A stretch of DNA of 64,000 nt from Galdieria partita (lineage: Eukaryota > Rhodophyta > Bangiophyceae > Galdieriales > Galdieriaceae): contig BQMJ01000059.1 of the NCBI GenBank assembly GCA_025991245.1, forward strand, positions 113,016 to 177,015, given 5' to 3'. Every line of letters starts with the position of its first letter. The first letter of the stretch is position 1. The position numbers and the translations under genes are program-made. Shown piece after piece: positions 10,629 through 20,634 of the stretch. The notes beneath the pieces are model-generated. The model was given only the letters and a program-made list of their open reading frames with translations, had not been told where the DNA came from and did no database searches.

Positions 10629-12006
10629 CTAGGGAGAGACACGTGTTGTGTAACCCTCTTCTGTTTCATTTGACGAATATTTTGCAAAGTTCAAATTATC
10701 TTCAGCAAAGAAACTATTTGTAGGTTCCTCCTTTCCATTCTCTTGAGAAGAAGACATTTGATCTTCTGAATGATGATTAAATGAATCTGTTGGATGTGTT
10801 GTGGCATCTTCCACAGCAGTTGCCTCCTTACTAGACGAATTTTCTTTTCCATTTCCTTCTTCACTGTCCAATCTCTTTGTTTCGGCTGTTTCTTGATCTT
10901 TCTTCAAAGGAGTTGATTCCATAACCATTTTCTTCCACTGACGAACCAACTGTTTTGACATTGTACGTATTGAATGACTATTTGGACCACAAGATTTTTC
11001 CACCTTGACAAGCGTCAGTCACTTGAAACACAACCAGAAAGTATCAACGTACCTCTACAACAGGCTTCCCTGCACGGGAGTTTTTCAACATAGTTATTGT
11101 CACCCTTGATTGAAACAAGGCTTTCAGAGATTGCAGTATTTGACCTTCTATTGAATATAATTCATCACAATGCCTTTCAAACTGCCTAATCTTTTCGTTA
11201 ATCTGGTCACTTAACTTCATCAGAGCTTCTTGTATTGACTTCATTTCGTCCGATTTTGAACAAAATAAACTACTTAGCTGTTGTAGATGCTCAACCTCGG
11301 TTTGTAACTCTTCCGCATTGGTATTCAAAGACTGTGGGTTTTCTAAATAGGAAGGATCCAGCTCGTGATAGGGACGATCGATAGGCATCTGGAAAACAAG
11401 GTCCCGATATCGAAAACCCTTACGAATATTTTTCGCACTTGTCTTTGAATCAACAGACATTTTACAAAGTTGCTTTTTAGAACCTTGTGAATTGTCTTCG
11501 TATTCCAATTTTCTTTTTCTACTTGAACTCCTACTCGAGCGTTGTGAGTTTGCTTTGTAAGGTTCATCTATTTTCTCTTGAGAAGTGTTTGAAGTCTCTT
11601 TTTCCTCTTCACTTCCGTCTTCTTCTTCTTCAGTTGTTGCGTTTGCTGCGTTATCTACGTTGTCTTCTTCAGTTCTTGCTTGTGCCAAAGCGGCTACTTG
11701 CTCAGGTGGCAAGACATTGGAATGAACTTCTTTGGCCTCTTCGACAGCTTTGACAATTTGTTTGTAATACCTGTGGTTTTCTTTAGGTGTCAAAGCGGCG
11801 ATATTAGCGTCGTTGAATTCCTTTAAGCAGTTTGGTTTCAACCATGCACCTTGAGGATCGTTGAAGAAATAAACCCAATATTTTCCTTTATGAAACCATT
11901 TTCCGGAACGTTGATCTGTAGTGATAGAAGCAGGCCACCAAGGATAACCATACACCTTTGCCCATACCACAGCACCTTTGTATAGGAAAACGTTTTCTAA
12001 AGTCAT
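10629..12006 (-). CDS. PWWP-domain protein with TFIIS-N/IBD-like helical domain (LEDGF/HDGF-like)
   Basis: 442 residues from exons 11053-12006 and 10629-11003, intron 11004-11052. The N-terminus is a PWWP domain: GAVVWAKVYGYPWWPASI at about residues 10-27, a chromatin reader of methylated H3K36 in other eukaryotes. A long acidic and Ser-rich linker with a basic patch (SSRKRK) follows. A helical domain spans the splice junction: ITMLKNSRAGKPVVEV followed by SIRTMSKQLVRQWKKMV. This has the layout of the TFIIS N-terminal domain, to which the LEDGF integrase-binding domain also belongs. The tail is acidic. A nuclear transcription-elongation role is inferred from the pair of domains. It shares 169 bp of divergent upstream DNA with HPRT. 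Confidence 0.75.
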
Positions 12007-12175
12007 TTTGTCCTCAAGTGGATATGTGGGAGTCTTGAAAAATTTGTAAACTTTTTGTTTGTCAATAAGTTATATCACGAAGAAAATGATTGCGATCAGA
12101 CAATAAGCGACCACATTGGCTCGTCTATTGCATTTGCCGAGAATTGCTAGTTGTGGAAAAGCTCGACCAACTTTC

Positions 12176-12786
12176 ATGAGTTCAAAAGTTCCGGAGGAAT
12201 GGAAAAATGAAGTTTCTGATGTACTGTTTGACAGTGAAACTATTCAAAATAGAATTAGAGAACTAGGAAAACAACTAAGCTTGGACTATCGAAACCGGAA
12301 ACCTGTTCTGCTTGGTGTATTAACTGGTTCCTTTGTTTTCCTTGCTGACTTGATTCGCAGTATGAATTGTGATTTGGAAATACGGTTTATGAGAGCTGTT
12401 TCTTACGACGGGACGGAGAGTACAGGAAGTGTGACCATTGAGGGACTAGAGGTTTGTGATCGTTTTCTTTGTTAGGATAACTTTTTGACACAAGTTGTTT
12501 CCCATAGTTCCTCAATATTCAGTCACGTGACGTCGTTCTCGTAGAAGATATTGTAGATACTGGACTCACACTGAAGTGGATATGTGAGAAGCTACAAAAG
12601 TTGCAACCGAGTTCTCTCAAGATTTGTACATTCTTGTCCAAGAAGACAAGCAGAAGACGGGCAGATGTACCCAAGGTAGACTATGTAGGTTTCGAGTGTG
12701 AAGATCAGTTTGTCGTCGGATATGGTTTTGATTGTGATCAACGTTTGAGGCAACTTGATTTCGTTGGCATATACAAGACAAGTTAA
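12176..12786 (+). CDS. HPT1: Hypoxanthine(-guanine) phosphoribosyltransferase
   Basis: 184 residues from exons 12176-12451 and 12508-12786 (intron 12452-12507). It salvages hypoxanthine/guanine with PRPP to IMP/GMP. The PRPP-binding loop VEDIVDTGLT is intact at about residues 103-112. GVLTGSFVFLADLIR and the flexible-loop segment SYDGTESTG lie upstream, and VGFECEDQFVVGYGFD downstream forms the purine-binding end. Size and motifs match the short bacterial/protist HPRT type. The ATG at 12176 is the only in-frame ATG; an upstream ATG at 12086 meets a stop after six codons and could act as a small upstream ORF. Confidence 0.92.
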
Positions 12787-12908
12787 ACTGGAGCATGCAT
12801 AGTTGATATTTCATTCAAGGAATGGTGTTCTTTTGTGGTGATTGTTTGCTATATTGTAGTAAAGAATATAATTGTGCAAAATGAGATATGAGTCATTTCA
12901 TGAAAACT

Positions 12909-13801
12909 TTATACAGTTTTGTAGTCTTGAATAGAAGAATGGTCATTCTCTATTCGTCGCTTTTTGGGTTGAGGAACAAATGGCTTCCCAGTCATCTTGA
13001 TAGAAATCCAATCTCGAAGTCTTTGCTTCAAGGCAGCAACTGTGCCATTGGGAGATATTCCTCTATCCACACATGCTTGTTGCAGTGCTTTAAATCGCAT
13101 TCTACTAAGTGGAAGTTCGCTGGGTGGACGACCTTTGCAGGACTTTGGACTCTCTTTGGGATTCGTGACACTCTTCTGTTTAGGAGCAACAGATGCTTCA
13201 GTCCACAGATTCTGATAATAAGGTAAAGGACTCAGCCAGCCACCGTAATTGGTTTCTTTAGATTGACACCACTTGAGTTGCTGTAAAATAGCCCACTCAA
13301 AGGCAAACATGTTCGACACTCGTTGCTGTCGTTTTTGAATAGACGGAGGACCACCTTCAAAACCAGTCACAGGCCTCGTTCGTTTTCGAACGGGAGTAGA
13401 AACAACAGATTTGGACGGTTGATAAAATGAACCATTCTCTTGACCAACTTTTGGTTGCTCTTGATTTTTGTTCAATTTGGTTGTATTGGAGCAGCTGTCT
13501 TGGTTATTGGGAGATACGCGCTGTCGTTTTTGCTCAGTCGGAAGTTTGTTGGAGATCTCTTCGTTTTCATTGGTTGGGCAAGGGTGAAGCTCCATGTTGA
13601 CGTTTTCCCCAACTATGCTCTTTCCTTTGTTGACCAAGTCAACAGTTTCCGTTTTCCCTAAAAAGAAGGCTTTAGCAATGGCTATCTTATGATGAATGAA
13701 AATACAAACTTGCCATGTTGAAGGCTGGTTAAAAGTTCTGCTGCAGTATTGATATCAAAGTTGGAGGATATTTCATATGGTTGCTTATTCAAACTTTCCA
13801 T
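12909..13801 (-). CDS. Basic nuclear-type protein with C-terminal SAP-like motif
   Basis: 278 residues from exons 13714-13801 and 12909-13657. The 56-nt intron 13658-13713 has a GC donor (G|GCAAGT) and TTTAG acceptor; the frame is restored only with it. The middle is Gln, Asn, Ser and Lys rich with basic clusters (RKRTRP, KKRRIE) that look like nuclear localisation signals. Near the C-terminus LPLSRMRFKALQQACVDRG and ALKQRLRDW fit a SAP helix-extended loop-helix, a DNA-binding motif of chromatin proteins. I do not recognise a specific orthologue. The start MESLNK at 13801 is the first in-frame ATG; a further upstream exon is possible. Confidence 0.6.
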
Positions 13802-14478
13802 CACAACAGTATTGCAGATGAACCAGATATCGGTCAAAACAGCATACGATTGCAAATGAAGCGCCAATCAAGCAACTCTTTCTAAAAAGATCTTTGCATT
13901 TTTTTCCTGCCCATCACCACACAGAGTTGCCAATTTGTAAGAAAAAATGCTGAGTACGCAGGGCGCGTTTTGCATTTTTTCTAGTACGACCTGTTATTCA
14001 AAATATGGGAATATTCATACTATCCTAATAGAGAGTGGTTGCCAACCTTGCACTTTGTAGTCTTTCATTTGAAGAATAGAACACTCGTTTTCATGAGTTT
14101 CGAAGCTTGTATCTGGTTTTTCTGGTAAATGGAGTTTCCAACACAAAGCACTTGGTAGCTAATAACAAAACATGCCAATTTTTTGGGATCATTGCATTGT
14201 CATTACAAAATTCCACAATCCACTTGTGATATGATGACATGTTCAAAATATGTTTGATCTCGAATGCATGTTGCATTCCTTTGTAAGCCAACGAAAGAAT
14301 ACCAGAGTCGCTCTTTGGGGCGTGTATCAACCTCTCATCTCTATTGATTGGACAACACCACTCTTTCAACCACTTGGTCGATACAAAAAGTATTTTTGAA
14401 ATTTTCATTTGTGTGATGTTTTGGGAGTGCTCTTTGTTGTTTTTATGAGGTGAATCTTCCACAATAGCATTTGAGGGA
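13802..14478. other. Intergenic region between the SAP-motif gene and the Erv2-like gene
   Basis: 677 bp. It must contain the 5' ends of two divergent genes. A possible small minus-strand gene lies inside (14091-14408, listed separately). The rest is AT-rich with a short GC-rich patch near 13958-13970 and no motif I can name. Confidence 0.45.
14091..14408 (-). CDS. Hypothetical small protein, not recognised
   Basis: An ORF of 105 codons from the ATG at 14408 to TGA at 14091, encoding a basic protein with several Trp and Cys (STKWLKEWCC, HKWIVEFC). No domain is recognised. The ATG lies 70 bp from the divergent Erv2-like start, a spacing seen for real gene pairs in this window. It could equally be a chance ORF; codon-usage or RNA evidence would decide. 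Confidence 0.3.
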   Translation of the reverse strand: MKISKILFVSTKWLKEWCCPINRDERLIHAPKSDSGILSLAYKGMQHAFEIKHILNMSSYHKWIVEFCNDNAMIPKNWHVLLLATKCFVLETPFTRKTRYKLRNS

Positions 14479-15090
14479 ATGGCACGTGTTTCCAATCGAT
14501 ATGCTCAGGTATCGACAAGTGAAGAAGACCTTGAAGCAGAAGACGCTTGGTCAGATACTCGACACTATAATATTTCGCAAGCAACACCTTCTTACTCCTG
14601 GAGGAAACTTTCAAGGGGCTGGTTCAGAACTTTTGTAACAACTGCAGGAGTATTCATGCTTGTGCTGTTTTTTATTGTATTTGCACCGTGGAAAAATCGA
14701 GAAGGAGATCTTCCACCTAACGGAGATCGCTTAGGTAGAGCTGCGTGGACACTCATTCATGTCATGGCTGCAAACTTCCCCGCTAATCCTACTCCCGAAG
14801 ATGCGAAGCAAGCAATTGCGTTTATAACTGCACTGAGTCATCTCTACCCTTGTGATTATTGTATGGGGCATTTTTCCAATTATTTGAACCAACATCCTGT
14901 GGAGTAAGTAGATTGAGTATATGTGTCAAGAACTGATCGGACGACTTTTTGTAGCGTGAGCAGTAGAGAAGCGTTTCTGTTGTGGACTTGTGAAGCACAT
15001 AATGATGTTCGTAGGCGACAGGATAAAGCCCTTTTTCCTTGTAATATTGCAGAATTGGATCAACGATGGTATGATTGTGGTTGTAGTTGA
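14479..15090 (+). CDS. ERV2: Erv1/ALR-family FAD sulfhydryl oxidase, Erv2-like (ER type)
   Basis: 186 residues from exons 14479-14903 and 14955-15090 (intron 14904-14954). The catalytic domain runs from GRAAWTLIHVMAANFP through the redox-active YPCDYC to the FAD-adenine motif HNDVRRRQDK. A single hydrophobic helix near residues 54-72 precedes it, predicting a signal-anchored protein with a lumenal catalytic domain. The protein ends in CGCS: yeast Erv2, the ER member, uses a C-terminal Cys-Gly-Cys as shuttle disulfide. Together these favour an ER oxidase for disulfide formation over mitochondrial Erv1. Compartment is inferred. Confidence 0.85.
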
Positions 15091-15315
15091 GGGTATTATA
15101 CGTGCTTTCTTTTTGTGAAGTGTAGATATAGTTGATATATAGACAGTCTATTCTTCACAAAACATAGATGGGAACCTTTTTGTTTGAAATAGCTAAACTT
15201 TTATTTTCATAGGGGTTGGGAAGGTAACACTTGAAAGAACGTCACAAGTCGTTGGATATAGGTCGATACCCGCAAATGGATTCTCTATTTTTCAAAAACA
15301 ACTCGTGCAACTTCT

Positions 15316-15855
15316 TTACCGCCAACGAAAGTGTGCATAAGCTCTATTCTGTTCAGCCAATCTATGTAAATCATCTCTTCGCTTCTTTGCTTCTCCTTCT
15401 CCTCTTGACAATTCCAACAACTCATTAGCCAACCTTACATGTCCATAGTGCTCTTTTCTATTTGCAACAGCTTGCCTAATGAACATTCAGTCATTATGTT
15501 TCTGAACTCTCATTCGCGCTCACTTGATGAATCGAAGAGCCTTTCCTAGTTGCTGCTCTGGTTTTAAAGGAATAGGCACAGCCACTTTCTTTCCATGCGG
15601 ATAGTGTGGTATCAACGCAACTAAAGGTTTGGCATTATCTACAGCAAGATGAACGAGAGACAATGGACTAGTGTGAAACTGAATCAAACTGTTTTTAAAG
15701 AAACGCTCTTTTACTCACTCCTTGACTCCATGTTTCACCTTCAACTCTCGAAAAGCTTCGTCTATCAACTTGAGTGAGACACCTTTTTCGCCGTCTCTCA
15801 TAAATATGTTTACCATTTTGCCTATCACTGCATCGCTCTTGTACAGCGAAGACAT
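15316..15855 (-). CDS. RPS7: Organellar (probably mitochondrial) ribosomal protein uS7
   Basis: 146 residues from exons 15719-15855, 15524-15667 and 15316-15475, with GT-AG introns of 51 and 48 nt. The sequence follows bacterial S7 throughout: IGKMVNIFMRDGEKGVSLKL at the start, DPLSLVHLAVDNAKP in the middle, KVAVPIPLKPEQQLGKALRFIK, then RLANELLELSRGEGEAKKRRDDLHRLAEQNRAYAHFRW at the end, with the typical terminal RW. It binds the 3' domain of small-subunit rRNA. It lacks the ~17-residue N-terminal extension of E. coli S7 and any clear targeting peptide from this ATG, so a missed upstream exon is possible. Mitochondrial rather than plastid is inferred because plastid rps7 is normally plastid-encoded in red algae. 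Confidence 0.88.
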
Positions 15856-15910
15856 GACCAATTCAATCCACAACAGAAATAGCTATCATCGACCATTGAC
15901 TTGGCGATGA

Positions 15911-17784
15911 TCACAAATAGCCATTCCATAATAGTTTTCGTTGTCTATCTGCTTCTTCTTTGCTATTCCTACATACTGTGGGAATCAAATTCTTCGGTCG
16001 ACAAATGGAAACAAACTCTTTTAGCTCAGAAAAACTACTGTGCTCACTATAAGGAACACCATACAATACACAGTTTTCATAAAGTTGTCTAGTCAAGATA
16101 CCAGGCTTCAAGTTGCGATAAGAATGGATCATCTTCTTTCCAGTAAAAGACCATCCCGTCGGTCGAAAAGCAACAAAAGTATCGTATCTCGTGGAATACT
16201 GTTTTGCCACTTGTTTCAGTCCACAAATACTTACACTTCTCATATCTACGACATGCAAACGAGAAGCACAAGACTCAGTAGTTAGCATATTTCGGACCTT
16301 TTCTGGGAACGAAAGATGACTCAAAATTCGATATTTTCTTTTATCCACATAAACCCTTTCATTCAGTCTTTCAGCAACATGAAGAAACACCTTCTCCTAC
16401 AATGACTTTCATTAGTTGTATATCTATAAAATAGTCTCCAACCCAACCTTTCCTATTTGATAAGTGCCAAATAGAAATAATACTCGAGGATGGAAAGATT
16501 CCGCTTTCACAGCTTCAACTACCGCCTCAATAACTTCCCGTTGAGGAGGGAAGTCATATCGAGGATCGCAATAAGTCGTGTCTAGAAATAAATAGTCTAA
16601 ACAAGTTCTCCCGAAAAGTTTTGGAATACGAGAATGCAACTCGACTGAATAACGAAAATCTCCAGTATGAAGAATCAATTCCTTTGTTTGCCAAACAAAA
16701 AAAAGAAACATGACACTTCCTGGACAATGATTGGCATCTAACAAGGTAACTGTGGCACCTGTGGTTCCTCGGGTGGATTTTCCTTCATCTTGAATATAAC
16801 AACTTTGATTGAGTTCTAATACATGTATGTATTCCTCCTTTACTCCCAATTGAGACCGAATCAATGATGCAGTAATAGGACTACAGAAAATAACACCTGA
16901 TTGAAATTTGCTCGTAAGACCCACAGTATGATCCTTTTCGACATAATTAGTATATATTGCGACTATTCCATTCATATATCATCGCTTACGGAATGGAAAT
17001 GAGATAAAAAGAACTGACAGCAGTCACCTTGGCCAGCTGCCTTGAAAGAGTCGACAGTAAAACTAGTTCCAGGCACTTTCTTTGAAAAAGGATGCTCTTT
17101 GCTCTTTTTGTCTTGTTCTTTGGCGGTTTCTGTTTTATTTGCATTGTTCTTATTTGGATAAAATATGGGATACAACTTTCTTTCTGCATTGGAATCCTTT
17201 GAAGTCGTATCTCCTGATGATTGTTTCTTCCCAATTGGACACTCGCCAACTGAAAGAGTACTTTGTCCACCTGCATAAATATTTGCCTCTGTCGAGAGAT
17301 GTAGAGTTGCAAACGATAGACAAGTATTCTCACTATCAGCTGCAGAGACCAACGGAGAAGCCCAATCACCCAAATTTTGTAGTAGTTTCTTTCTTGCACC
17401 CAAAGTGTTGATACCAACTGTCTTCAATGTTTCTTCATCTAAAGTACTGAGGGTTGCCAGTGAATCGATTCCATGAGACACCAATATATCTTCATAGTGT
17501 CCCAATTGGAGAGAATTCAACCATGCTCTCAGAAATTTCCTGTCTTCCCCTACTTTTTCAGGGTTGCCATGGTCAGAATTCACTAAGTTTCATCAATCAA
17601 AAGGAACAGTGAGTGTTATCAACGCCTTACCTCTATTCCTTTCTAGGGTTGGAGCACTTGATAGGACATCCATCAGGTTCATCTGCGTACTAGAACCATG
17701 ATGAGAAGCTGCTTTACGAACAAGCTGTGGTGGTGTTTTCCATTCAACAACTTGACGAGAGCGCTTTCTCTCCGTGTTGGACAT
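15911..17784 (-). CDS. SNM1: DNA cross-link repair nuclease SNM1/Pso2 with SAM domain
   Basis: 572 residues from exons 17631-17784, 16990-17582, 16448-16933 and 15911-16396; introns 48, 56 and 51 nt. A SAM domain (FLRAWLNSLQLGHYEDILVSHGI ... LGARKKLLQNL) lies at about residues 65-125. The metallo-beta-lactamase/beta-CASP nuclease follows: SHFHSDHTVGL (HxHxDH, rebuilt across an intron), DANHCPGSVMF, LHTGDFRYS, LDTTYCDPRYDFP, GTYQIGKEKVF (also across an intron) and VPYSEHSSFSEL. This 5'-exonuclease family works in interstrand cross-link repair in the nucleus; SAM plus SNM1 is the plant/alga SNM1 layout. Its stop is 55 bp from the S7 start on the same strand, and its ATG abuts the TatA gene. Confidence 0.93.
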
Positions 17785-17824
17785 GTTTTCAAATCAACAC
17801 AACATATCGAAATTGGAATTGTTG

Positions 17825-18316
17825 ATGTTTGTGAATCCGATCTCGATTGCCAAAACTGGCAGAGCACCTTGTCGTTGTCTGGCCAGTTTTCCCAATAGAA
17901 AGTATTTACTGTTGTACCATGGTGCGAATAAGAACTTGTTGTTTTCCAATCATGCGTTGGAAAGGAAACAATGGAAACACCCTTCAGCTATCTTCACAAG
18001 TATGGGACTCTTCGGTTTAGGTTGGCCTGAAATTGCCGTTGTTGTTGTCGTTGGTACTCTTATCTTTGGACCAAAGAAGATATCAGAGCTTGGAAAAGAT
18101 TTAGGTAAAGTTGTGGGTAGTATGAAACAAGCAACAAGTGAGTTTACTGAGGGTATGGAGGAGAGTTTGAAGGAAGCGGAAGAACGGCGCAAGAGACAGA
18201 GTGGCGCTTCTGAAGAACAAAACAAAGTTCAGAGCATCAACCCAAGTTTAGAGGAACAAGTATATGACGTAAATTGCGAAAAGATTCGTAGTGAAAAGGA
18301 AACCAGGTACTATTAA
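17825..18316 (+). CDS. TATA: Plastid twin-arginine translocase TatA/Tha4-like subunit
   Basis: 163 residues from the ATG at 17825; an in-frame ATG at 17783 also exists and would overlap the SNM1 ATG by two bases through a shared CATG. A 55-65 residue Arg/Ser-rich transit-like region precedes LFGLGWPEIAVVVVVGTLIFGPKKISELGKDLGK, which is the TatA/B membrane helix, hinge and start of the amphipathic helix. The remaining tail is charged. TatA oligomers form the pore for folded Tat substrates in the thylakoid. No intron. TatA against TatB cannot be settled from the helix alone; the FGPKK form fits Tha4. Confidence 0.9.
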   Translation: MFVNPISIAKTGRAPCRCLASFPNRKYLLLYHGANKNLLFSNHALERKQWKHPSAIFTSMGLFGLGWPEIAVVVVVGTLIFGPKKISELGKDLGKVVGSMKQATSEFTEGMEESLKEAEERRKRQSGASEEQNKVQSINPSLEEQVYDVNCEKIRSEKETRYY

Positions 18317-18768
18317 GGCCGGTCTTTGGCTAGACAAAGCCTTGTTGTTTCATATAAATCTTTGTTATGCTTGCTTATGTCTATTGTTATGACTGGGATA
18401 GTTTATTTGGCTTTTAAACCTTGATAGGTTTGTTTCTAGAAATGCTCTAGGCATAGTATTGATTATTATCTGTCATATAATACTTTGCAACACCAATGAA
18501 TAACATAGAGTTGTCACCATTTGTTTGCTTGGCAATTTTAGAGCTTCCAATGACTCGCCATTGTTTTCTATTATTATCAATCATCTGAAAGAAATATCTC
18601 CTTTCAACTAGCGGATTGGCTCATAACGAATTCTACTGATAACACGTTTCCTCAGACCAAGTTGTATTACCCAAGAGACAGATATAAGAAACGTAAAAAC
18701 TCGTTCTGTTTGGAATTCCAATAAGTGAACTTTTGGGTTGTTCGTTTTTCATCATTTTGGATTCATTG
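18317..18768. other. Intergenic region between TatA and NDUFS8
   Basis: 452 bp, both flanking genes on the + strand. It contains the TatA 3' UTR and the NDUFS8 promoter. No ORF or motif supported; a minus-strand open frame around 18633-18959 overlaps real NDUFS8 exon 1 and is a shadow. Confidence 0.5.
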
Positions 18769-19596
18769 ATGGTTGAGAAAGTCATGTCGAAGGTGTTTTC
18801 TTTCTGGAAGACTGTGGCAAGCTTGAAAAATAGAGGAGCAAGACAACGTGCAAGTTTGACTTCGGAATATCCCATATCTATGACCTCGCCTTTTGTACGA
18901 AACTTTTTCTCAAAACCCCTCAATGAAGGTACAATCCCTTGCAAAACTGCGCACAACAAACGGCTAACCCATGTTTTCTAGGACAGGCCCCTTCTTCGTC
19001 CCCAAGTGAGAAAAAGACGCAACCCCAACAGACTTCTTCAGAAAGAGTTCCAACGTGGAAGGAACGTAAGTGAACTTTTTGACTTGGCAAGCGTGCTTAT
19101 CGAGACCCATATAGTGGTGGATACTACCGCAACCACTCTATTTGCTACCGAAATGATACGAGGGCTTATGATGACACTCCAATATTTCTTCCAACCAGCA
19201 GTAACCCTTAACTATCCCAGTGAAAAAGGGCCACTTTCTCCTCGTTTTCGAGGAGAACATGCTCTTCGAAGATATCCTTCAGGAGAGGAGCGCTGTATAG
19301 CTTGCAAGTTATGTGAGGCAATATGCCCAGCTCAAGCAATTACTATTGAAGCGGAACCTAGACCCGATGGTTCAAGAAGAACCACAAGATATGATATAGA
19401 TATGACAAAGTGCATTTACTGTGGAATGTGCCAAGAAGCTTGTCCAGTAGATGCCATAGTAGAAGGTCCCAACTTTGAGTACGCAACAGAAACCCATGAA
19501 GAGCTGTTGTATAATAAAGAAAAGCTGTTGCGGAACGGTGATCGTTGGGAGACTGAAATTGCAAAGAATTTAGAAGCTGATGCTATGTATCGTTAA
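18769..19596 (+). CDS. NDUFS8: Mitochondrial complex I 23-kDa subunit NDUFS8/NuoI
   Basis: 241 residues from exons 18769-18928, 18982-19065 and 19115-19596 (introns 53 and 49 nt). Two 4Fe-4S motifs are intact: [12 protein letters not shown] and [12 protein letters not shown], carrying clusters N6a and N6b on the path from NADH to ubiquinone. The surrounding sequence ([58 protein letters not shown]) is almost invariant in mitochondrial TYKY subunits. The first two exons encode a basic mitochondrial presequence rich in S, K and R. MSKVF at 18784 is an alternative start. Confidence 0.96.
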
Positions 19597-19735
19597 TAAA
19601 GTTGGTGATTATATTCTATAATATCGTTATTTATTGTAAAAAAAGAAGTTGTGAAACTTTTGGCAAGGTTAAAGTCTTTGAGAGTCTCTTCTTCGGCTTT
19701 CCTTTGTTGAACACGGAAGCATGACCTATACACCC

Positions 19736-19753
19736 ATATATATATATATATAT
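19736..19753. repeat. (TA)n microsatellite
   Basis: About nine TA repeats in the 164-bp space between the converging NDUFS8 and METTL18-like genes, just past the methyltransferase stop codon. Confidence 0.9.
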
Positions 19754-19760
19754 GGAAATA

Positions 19761-20564
19761 TCACTTTGTTATCTTTTTCACTTGTAATATTTCTCTCACA
19801 TTACTTTTACCATCTTGTATTCGACTTACAGAGACACATGAAAGTTTCCGAGAATCGAGAAACGAATGAAATGCCTCTGTTCCACCGCCTACTCCAAAAT
19901 AGAAACACTTTCCTGAAAGATACGCAACTCCACTGTCTTTCAAGAGATATTCAAGACAACTGCATAGCAAAGGAAACAATTCCGCACGATAAACAACTTC
20001 TGAAGCAAGTATCAAGTCATACTTCTCCTTCAGCTGACTATGAAATAAACAACTCCAGTCTCCAGTTAGGAATAAAGAGTTGGCAGCTTGTAAGGTACAA
20101 TCATTGACCACAATATTAGGGAATAATACTTGTGTAATAACTGGCAAATTAAAGTCTTGAAAATCCATCTGTACGCCTTCCTGAAGAGCATAGATACCTG
20201 GTAAACCGTGGCCACAACCAAGCTCTAAACCTTGCTCAAAACCTAGGAGGCCATTACTATCTAGGAATTCCACAAGATCGATGGCACCTTCCCAGAGCTT
20301 GAAACCTCCCTCATAGACACCACTGATAACGTCCTGACATTGTTGGTTGACTCTGAAGTACTTGCTAGTAAGCTCCGACGATTTTATCTTCCACAAAGTA
20401 CGACGACTCTTTATAAAAATCTCTTCTGTTTCGTATGAAACTCCAATAGGAAACTTATTGGGTACTATACAAGATTCTAAACTTGTGTTGGTGTGTTGTT
20501 CTAAAGTTGAATTGGAACAACTCGACGAGACTGTCTTGTCCAAAAAATGGAATCGGAAGGACAT
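19761..20564 (-). CDS. METTL18: METTL18/Hpm1-like protein histidine methyltransferase
   Basis: 267 residues, intronless, ATG at 20564. SAM-dependent class I methyltransferase. The family signature DVISGVYEGGFKLWEGAIDLVEFL lies near residues 78-101, followed by the SAM-binding loop GLELGCGHGLPGI, then FQDFNLPVITQVLFPN, DLILASEVVYRAELF and a late substrate strand. METTL18/Hpm1 methylates a histidine on ribosomal protein uL3. Length is slightly shorter than the yeast and human proteins because the N-terminal region is short. The VYEGGxKxWE motif separates it from other METTL21-type enzymes. Confidence 0.88.
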   Translation of the reverse strand: MSFRFHFLDKTVSSSCSNSTLEQHTNTSLESCIVPNKFPIGVSYETEEIFIKSRRTLWKIKSSELTSKYFRVNQQCQDVISGVYEGGFKLWEGAIDLVEFLDSNGLLGFEQGLELGCGHGLPGIYALQEGVQMDFQDFNLPVITQVLFPNIVVNDCTLQAANSLFLTGDWSCLFHSQLKEKYDLILASEVVYRAELFPLLCSCLEYLLKDSGVAYLSGKCFYFGVGGGTEAFHSFLDSRKLSCVSVSRIQDGKSNVREILQVKKITK

Positions 20565-20634
20565 GAAGAAAACAAATCTTTTTACTCACATTTTCAAGAA
20601 AGGCAAGTCCCAAATGAAAAGACTAAAAATATGA

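Noticed and set aside
12086-12106. ATG upstream of HPRT
   Set aside because: It reaches a stop after six codons, so it is not the gene start; at most a tiny upstream ORF.
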